Below are positions 59,238-64,000 of a stretch of 64,000 nt of DNA, in pieces (position 1 is the first letter of the stretch; each line of letters starts with the position of its first letter). The translations under genes were made by a program, and so were the position numbers. Below the pieces are notes generated by a model, which worked only from the letters and a program-made list of their open reading frames with translations, was not told the DNA's origin and searched no databases. The DNA comes from Solimicrobium silvestre. GTDB taxonomy: Bacteria > Pseudomonadota > Gammaproteobacteria > Burkholderiales > Burkholderiaceae_D. The stretch is from the NCBI RefSeq assembly GCF_002976435.1, contig NZ_PUGF01000001.1:310001-374000 (forward strand), written 5' to 3'.

Positions 59238-61418
59238 ATGATGCGTAAAATGATTTTTTTAAATGATGTTTCAAAAGATGTAATCCGCTTACCAGCTGCT
59301 ACACCGAATCGATTAACCGTTTTAAGCTGGTCCGTAGCGATGGCTTTGGCGGGAGCGCCGGTAATGGCTCAGGAATTGATGCAGGATTTGGCACAAGAAC
59401 GGGAGGAAGAGATTGCCGAAGAGTCGGACGTCGTAACGACTATCGTCATCACCGGCATCGCGTCGGATCGCAATGATGTGGCAAATCCGGTCAGCGTATT
59501 AAAAGGGCGGAAATTGCTGCTGCGTTCCGAAGCAACGCTAGGGGAAACCTTGAGCAGTGAGCTGGGTATAACGGCTAGCCATTTTGGTGTAGGAGCGAGC
59601 CGCCCGGTGATCCGCGGCATGGATGGTGCGCGGGTCAAGGTGCTGACTGACGGCTCCGAAGTGCAGGATGCGTCAACGATTAGCCCTGATCACGCGGTAG
59701 CGCTGGAGCCTTTGCTGGCACAGCAAATTGAAGTCATTCGCGGCCCATCGGCACTGGCATATGGCGGCGGCGTGGCAGGTGGTGCGGTGAATGTGCTGGA
59801 TAATAAAATTCCCACTAAAATTCCAGATAACAATATAGAAGGCACGATTAATGTGCGCGCCAACAGCGCCGCCAATGAAACGGCGGGTGCAGTTGAATTG
59901 AGCGCCGGTAGCGGCAATATGGCTTTTCATGTGGAAGGGCTTAAGCGCAATTCCGGCGACTATCGGGTCGGCAGCGATTGGTCACAAGGCAGCAAAGTCA
60001 ATGACAGCTATAACAAGTCAGATACCGGCAGCGTTGGTATGTCCTGGATTGGAGCACAGGGTTATTTGGGTGTTGCCTATACTCAGCAAAATAACAACTA
60101 TGGTTTGCCAGGCCACAGCCATAGTTACGGGGGTTGTCATGTACATGGCACGCAGTTGCATTGCGGCGCGCACGAACATGGTTATAGCCATGGCCATGAC
60201 CACGACCATGATCACAACCATGATCACGAACATGGGGACGAACATGAGCATGCTGCTCCGTTTGTTAAGCTCACCAGCAAGCGCTGGGATTTGCGCGGCG
60301 AATACCGGGAGCCATTGGCCGGTATTGCCAAAATCAGTTTACGTGGCGGGCTCACCGATTATCAGCATCGGGAAATTGAAGGTGATCTGGTTGCCACCAC
60401 GTTTAAAAATCAGGCGCATGATTTACGCATGGATATCGAGCACAAACCGTTTGCCGATTTCCGTGGAGTTTTGGGGGTTCAGACCTCCCGGCGCGACTTC
60501 AGCGCGGTCGGTGAAGAAGCTTATGTGGCGCCGACAATCACCGCCAAACACGGCATGTATTTGCTGGAAGAATATCGCTGGCATGACTGGCGCTTTGAAG
60601 GCGCTTTACGTCAGGAATGGCAACGCACCGAGTTGGAAGTTCCTGCCATGACCAGAAGCCATCACGGCACATCCGCATCTTTGGGTGCGAACTGGGCGTT
60701 TACTCCCGGCTATGCGCTGGGCATGACAATGACCCGAGCCCAGCGCTTACCCACGGCCGAAGAGCTGTATGCTGACGGTCTGCATTTGGCTACAAATACA
60801 TATGAGCTTGGCGACGCCGATCTGAAACCGGAGACTTCGCAAAATATCGATATTACCTTGCGTAAAACAGAAGGCCCGACCACGTTTTCGGCAGCGCTGT
60901 TTTATAACCGGATCAATAATTATATTTACGGACGCACGTTGGATGTATACAAGGATTTGCAACTGCTGCAGTACACCCAACAGGATGCCAGTTTTGTTGG
61001 TATGGAAGGACAGGTGCGGCGTCAATTCACACCGCATTTAGGTGTCACCCTATTTGGCGATGTTGTGCGCGCTCAGTTGCAGTCGGCGCAAGATGGTAAT
61101 GGTAATCTGCCCAGAATCCCATCCGCTCGATTTGGTACAAGGGCAGATCTAAGTAGTGGCCCGTGGTCTGGCCAGCTTGAATGGGTTCGGGTAGCACAGC
61201 AAAACAAGGTTGCTAATTTTGAGTCGCCCACACCCGGTTATTCGATGCTGAATCTGGAATTGGCCTACAGTGGAAAAATTCACGCGCAGCATTACACGTT
61301 ATATGCCAAAGCCAATAACCTGACGAATGTGCTGGCGTATTCCAACACCTCGTTTATCAAGGATGCAGCACCATTGATGGGGCGGAATTTAACGGTGGGA
61401 GTACGGGTGTTGTTTTAA
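59238..61418 (+). CDS. znuD: ZnuD-like TonB-dependent receptor (zinc uptake) with His-rich loop
   Basis: A 726-residue TonB-dependent receptor. Signal sequence and VVTTIVITGIASDRNDVANPVSVLKGRKLLLRSEATLGETLSSELGITASHFGVGASRPVIRGMDGARVKVLTDGSEVQDASTISPDHAVALEPLLAQQIEVIRGPSALAYGGGVAGGAVNVLDNKIP form a complete plug. A barrel loop at about residues 293-341 is His/Asp-rich, with repeated HDHDHDHNHDHEHGDEHEH, the mark of ZnuD-type zinc receptors. It ends in NLTVGVRVLF. The preceding gene is a small His/Cys protein. Zinc import by this receptor is known for ZnuD of Neisseria; control by Zur is likely but no Zur gene is present. Confidence 0.87.
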   Translation: MMRKMIFLNDVSKDVIRLPAATPNRLTVLSWSVAMALAGAPVMAQELMQDLAQEREEEIAEESDVVTTIVITGIASDRNDVANPVSVLKGRKLLLRSEATLGETLSSELGITASHFGVGASRPVIRGMDGARVKVLTDGSEVQDASTISPDHAVALEPLLAQQIEVIRGPSALAYGGGVAGGAVNVLDNKIPTKIPDNNIEGTINVRANSAANETAGAVELSAGSGNMAFHVEGLKRNSGDYRVGSDWSQGSKVNDSYNKSDTGSVGMSWIGAQGYLGVAYTQQNNNYGLPGHSHSYGGCHVHGTQLHCGAHEHGYSHGHDHDHDHNHDHEHGDEHEHAAPFVKLTSKRWDLRGEYREPLAGIAKISLRGGLTDYQHREIEGDLVATTFKNQAHDLRMDIEHKPFADFRGVLGVQTSRRDFSAVGEEAYVAPTITAKHGMYLLEEYRWHDWRFEGALRQEWQRTELEVPAMTRSHHGTSASLGANWAFTPGYALGMTMTRAQRLPTAEELYADGLHLATNTYELGDADLKPETSQNIDITLRKTEGPTTFSAALFYNRINNYIYGRTLDVYKDLQLLQYTQQDASFVGMEGQVRRQFTPHLGVTLFGDVVRAQLQSAQDGNGNLPRIPSARFGTRADLSSGPWSGQLEWVRVAQQNKVANFESPTPGYSMLNLELAYSGKIHAQHYTLYAKANNLTNVLAYSNTSFIKDAAPLMGRNLTVGVRVLF

Positions 61419-61422
61419 GACG

Positions 61423-61452
61423 GTAAATTTGTCCCTGATGGGACAAATTTAC
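61423..61452. terminator. Bidirectional hairpin between znuD-like and marR genes
   Basis: GTAAATTTGTCCC-TGAT-GGGACAAATTTAC is a perfect 13-base dyad four bases after the receptor stop and 14 bases before the convergent MarR stop. It suits termination for both genes. Confidence 0.85.
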
Positions 61453-61466
61453 TAATAAAAGCATGC

Positions 61467-61925
61467 TTAACTGTTGGTCAAATTCATCCCGGCCAACTGC
61501 CCCAGCACCAAGGAAAAAGCATCCAGTTGCTCGGGGCTGGCCGTTTGCACCGCTTCCTGGCTAATCGCTTCAGCGCTGATTAACGCATGCGCCAGCAATT
61601 TTTTACCGGTTTTGGATAACACCGCATAACCCACCCGTGCATCGCGTTCATCAGACTGACGCGTAACCAGGCCAATTTTTTCAAGCGGGATTAAGGCACG
61701 GGTAATTCCCGACACGGTAAGCCCCAGCCGTTCAGCCAGATCAACTCGACGCATCCGTTCACCCGGTGCCCGACTCAAATTCAGCAGCAACGTAAAGTCG
61801 CTAAAACTTAAACCGTGTAAATTGCCGAGCGCGTTATCTAAACGGCGGTTAATCGTGGTGGTGGCGCGGGTCAGGCGCAGGCAGAAATCCAGCGCTGCGC
61901 TAGGGGATTCGGTATTGCTCATCAT
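61467..61925 (-). CDS. MarR-family transcriptional regulator
   Basis: A 152-residue winged-helix regulator. Typical MarR elements are LRLTRATTTINRRLDNALGNLHGLSFSDFTLLLNLSRAPGERMRRVDLAERLGLTVSGITRALIPLEKIGLVTRQSDERDARVGYAVLSKTGKKLLAHA. It includes the DxR (DERDAR) wing motif. It is transcribed away from a 356-base region that holds two GCTTAAGC-type palindromes and then a solute-binding protein gene on the other strand. Ligand and targets unknown. Confidence 0.92.
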   Translation of the reverse strand: MMSNTESPSAALDFCLRLTRATTTINRRLDNALGNLHGLSFSDFTLLLNLSRAPGERMRRVDLAERLGLTVSGITRALIPLEKIGLVTRQSDERDARVGYAVLSKTGKKLLAHALISAEAISQEAVQTASPEQLDAFSLVLGQLAGMNLTNS

Positions 61926-62040
61926 ATTTCCTGGTTAGATAGTGCTAATTCGACTTGATCAGGTGCTTCATACAGATTTTCCATGAAATAAAACATGGCA
62001 ATCACAACACCCTATTGATTGATTTTAATTTGAATTATGC

Positions 62041-62052
62041 TTGCTTAAGCAA
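62041..62052. promoter_or_regulatory. TTGCTTAAGCAA palindrome (candidate MarR operator 1)
   Basis: A perfect 12-base palindrome lies 116 bases upstream of the MarR start. It is the type of compact dyad bound by SlyA/MarR proteins. A ten-base copy of its core occurs at 62238-62247, close to the divergent gene. The remainder of the 356-base gap (61926-62281) shows no ORF. Confidence 0.5.
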
Positions 62053-62237
62053 ATATATGTCAATTTATTTACAAATCAGCCGCAAGGATTACGTCACGAT
62101 TCAAACTCAATAAAAACCAGCTGTACTTTCCTATCCCACTGTTTTTTTAGCATCCGGCACGACAACCAATTGGCGATCTGCTTGAATACCGTTCAACAAT
62201 GCTCTATTTTTTAATAACCAAGACGTGAACGTATTCA

Positions 62238-62247
62238 GCTTAAGCAA
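62238..62247. promoter_or_regulatory. GCTTAAGCAA (candidate MarR operator 2)
   Basis: This ten-base match to the palindrome at 62041 lies 35 bases before the start of the solute-binding protein gene, where it could overlap that promoter. Two copies of an eight-base palindrome within 200 bases between divergent genes are unlikely by chance. Confidence 0.45.
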
Positions 62248-62281
62248 GTAACCAAACGATGATCATTCAGATTGCTATTGC

Positions 62282-63070
62282 ATGAACAACAATTTAAAAC
62301 CAGTCCGACTAATTATCATTGCAATATGGGCACTTTTGATTTCCTGTGGCAACACAATTGCGGCAGAAAAGATTGAAGCATTGAGTTTTTATGAATCCCC
62401 GCCCTATTTGACCGATCCAGTCAGCAACGCGGGTTTAGCCGCTGATTTTGCGGCCTACTTGAACATGGCATTGTCCGAGAAATACCAGATTCACCTGCAG
62501 TTTTTACCGCGCACGCAAGTGGATAAGATGATGCGGCGTGGAGACAAAGCCTGTGTTCTTTTCATCCCATCGTTTATTTACAACGGCGTAGACAATGGCC
62601 CCTATCTATGGACAGCTCCTTTATTCAAAGATCGGCAAGAACTCATTTCACGCAAAAATCATCCCTTTGAGTTTAACGGTCCAGCATCGCTGTTCGGGGT
62701 TCATTTCGGAGCCATGCTTGGCCATACATTCCCACAACTGACAAAAGATATTGCGGCTGGCAAGATCAAAGTTGAACGCAATAGTAGCGGGCTTCAGTCG
62801 CTAATCAACATGTTACTGGCCTCACATCTCGACGTGGTCACCATGCCTGAATCCAGCATCAGGTTAATGATGGTTGAGGATCCAAGCCTGTCGGACAAGT
62901 TATGGTTTTCAAAACAAAGTCTTTCCGAGTACACACGTCATGTCATGTTTCAACAAGGGATGGAAGTGGAGAGGAATGATGTTGATCTGGTAATGCGGAA
63001 AATGAACAGTGATCCAGTTTGGTTAGCAATATTAAAAAAATATGGTTTACAGCCGATAAGTAATCACTAA
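62282..63070 (+). CDS. Periplasmic solute-binding-type (SBP_bac_3-like) protein
   Basis: A 262-residue exported protein. Signal sequence MNNNLKPVRLIIIAIWALLISCGNTIAAE (a Cys at about 22 could be a lipobox). The fold starts IEALSFYESPPYLTDPVSNAGLAADFAAYLNMALSE and later has LFGVHFGAMLGHTFPQLTKDIAAGKIKVER and a C-terminal MRKMNSDPVWLAILKKYGL. This is the type 2 amino-acid-binding-like family found as free sensors or transporter subunits; no ABC permease gene is near. Candidate operator copies and a divergent MarR gene suggest MarR control. The ligand is unknown. Confidence 0.8.
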   Translation: MNNNLKPVRLIIIAIWALLISCGNTIAAEKIEALSFYESPPYLTDPVSNAGLAADFAAYLNMALSEKYQIHLQFLPRTQVDKMMRRGDKACVLFIPSFIYNGVDNGPYLWTAPLFKDRQELISRKNHPFEFNGPASLFGVHFGAMLGHTFPQLTKDIAAGKIKVERNSSGLQSLINMLLASHLDVVTMPESSIRLMMVEDPSLSDKLWFSKQSLSEYTRHVMFQQGMEVERNDVDLVMRKMNSDPVWLAILKKYGLQPISNH

Positions 63071-63461
63071 AACAATCATTAAAGCGCACATCTGGAGAAC
63101 AGAGTATTTGACGAATGAAATTACCCATTTTTAATTCTAAACTTATATTTCAGCATACCCGTATATTGCCATTTAATTAATCAATTACTCTCTTTAAAAT
63201 ACACGGTTAGCAAAATATACTATCGAAGGGGAAGGGATCAAATACGTTAAATTATTTAATAAAAAAACAGGAATATATTCTCTCCCCTTAGGTCACCTTT
63301 ATTGACACTTTTTAGCCCATAAAAGAATCCATAAACACAATTGAAAAGCTCAGTAGCTCCCAGTTCTGGAATAGCTTAGTTTTGTATATCTACGCATCGC
63401 ACCTTCTCTTTCTGACACACGCTGCTAATATTGAACTATCAAGAGTGCAAAAAAAGCGCAT
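63071..63461. other. AT-rich 391-base intergenic region, nothing recognised
   Basis: No ORF with a plausible start, no strong hairpin and no repeat was seen between the solute-binding gene and the HD-GYP gene. It presumably holds the promoter for the HD-GYP gene. Confidence 0.6.
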
Positions 63462-64000
63462 ATGAATAGCGAAGTGAAAACAATGACAATATCGGTAGAC
63501 CAATTATGCGTTGGTCTGTACGTGCATCTCGATATCGGCTGGCTGGAGCATTCCTTTGCGCGCAATAGCTTCAGAATAAAAAACGCTGAACAAATTGCCT
63601 CAATCCGTAAATTAGGCTTGAAGACTATACGCATCGAACCAGCGCGTTGTGAAGCTCGGCCTTTGCCACCTCCTCCCGTTGTTGCGCCCGCTGCCGCACC
63701 GGTAGTTGAACAACCCAGCGCCGAAGAATTAGCGATGATACAAGCCAAGAAGGAACGGGTAGAAAGGCTGATGGCTGAACGAGAAGCAATAGCCCGATGC
63801 GAGAAGGAATACCTGAAGGCAGCAAATACTCTTAAGAATATTTCGCGCAATTTATTTTCGCGGCCGGAAGCTGCCTATGAAGATGCGGATCAGCTCATTC
63901 AGCAAATGCTGGACTCGCTGCTGGCAGAAAGAGATATTGCCATCCATTTGATGAATGACAAAATTGCCGGTGAAGAGGCTTATTATCACTCGCTAAATGT
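63462..64000 (+). CDS. HD-GYP phosphodiesterase, N-terminal part (runs off window end)
   Basis: The visible 179 codons form the DUF3391-type N-terminal domain: MTISVDQLCVGLYVHLDIGWLEHSF, then FRIKNAEQIASIRKLGLKTIRIEPARC. A Pro/Ala-rich linker (PPPPVVAPAAAPVVEQP) and a charged helix follow. The sequence ends at EEAYYHSLN, which normally directly precedes the HD domain of cyclic-di-GMP phosphodiesterases. The catalytic HD and GYP motifs lie beyond the window, so activity cannot be confirmed. The start may be the ATG at 63462 or that at 63483; neither has a strong RBS. Confidence 0.82.
   Translation, partial: MNSEVKTMTISVDQLCVGLYVHLDIGWLEHSFARNSFRIKNAEQIASIRKLGLKTIRIEPARCEARPLPPPPVVAPAAAPVVEQPSAEELAMIQAKKERVERLMAEREAIARCEKEYLKAANTLKNISRNLFSRPEAAYEDADQLIQQMLDSLLAERDIAIHLMNDKIAGEEAYYHSLN

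Noticed and set aside
63425-63850. A 141-residue minus-strand ORF at the right end
   Set aside because: The plus strand reads through as a clear HD-GYP N-terminal domain up to the window end; the minus frame is a shadow.

Overview
The window looks like a chromosomal segment of a betaproteobacterium of the order Burkholderiales, most likely an Oxalobacteraceae member of moderate GC (Undibacterium/Herminiimonas-like). The evidence is the run bamE-dapB-leuS-lptE-holA-proA with divergent fur, the twitching regulator pilG beside rubredoxin, ThiD-like kinase and hemL, and Gram-negative 16-stranded porins of the betaproteobacterial type. The genus is an inference. I saw no rRNA, tRNA, CRISPR array, transposase or phage gene.

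Layout. 0-2.8 kb: end of pilG (partial), rubredoxin, thiD-like kinase, hemL. 2.8-4.4 kb: APC permease. 4.6-10.8 kb: a heavy-metal efflux operon czcI-czcC-czcB-czcA, preceded by a MerR-type promoter and by a decayed fragment of a second hemL, with no MerR gene in the window. 10.9-12.5 kb: cysteine hydrolase with a divergent LysR regulator. 12.6-23.1 kb: an unusual magnesium/metal block: mgtC, a stand-alone ACT-like protein, a 25-residue small ORF, a second complete heavy-metal RND trio (membrane fusion protein, pump, outer-membrane channel) and the Mg2+ P-type ATPase mgtA. Each of the three transcriptional segments is preceded by a short ORF that could be a Mg2+-responsive leader peptide. 23.3-33.9 kb: lone cysC, a six-repeat kelch lipoprotein, Mpo1-like protein, flavin reductase, two tandem porins, a Bcr/CflA efflux protein, succinate-semialdehyde dehydrogenase and a THUMP RNA methyltransferase.

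34-47.3 kb is mostly core housekeeping: hemJ-like, proA, holA, lptE, leuS, dapB, bamE, fur, sbcB, hrcA, lysoplasmalogenase, MFS protein. 47.4-49.5 kb: GcvA-like LysR regulator and a threonine-aldolase-family enzyme. 49.5-57.3 kb: a likely phosphate-ester (phytate-type) acquisition cluster: histidine acid phosphatase, large TonB-dependent receptor, LuxR-type response regulator, divergent hybrid histidine kinase and an overlapping solute-binding protein. 57.4-61.9 kb: CoA-transferase, small His/Cys protein, ZnuD-like zinc TonB receptor with a His-rich loop, MarR regulator. 62.3-64 kb: solute-binding protein and the start of an HD-GYP phosphodiesterase that runs off the end.

Working together: metal homeostasis dominates (two HME-RND systems, MgtC, MgtA, Fur, ZnuD-like receptor, two small His/Cys periplasmic proteins). 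The most interesting part is 12.8-23.1 kb, where Mg2+ import/virulence-type genes and a divalent-cation efflux pump appear to form one locus whose leaders carry short ORFs resembling, in position and composition, the ribosome-destabilising mgtL leader of enterobacteria. All functional statements come from reading translations and motifs by eye; no database search was run.
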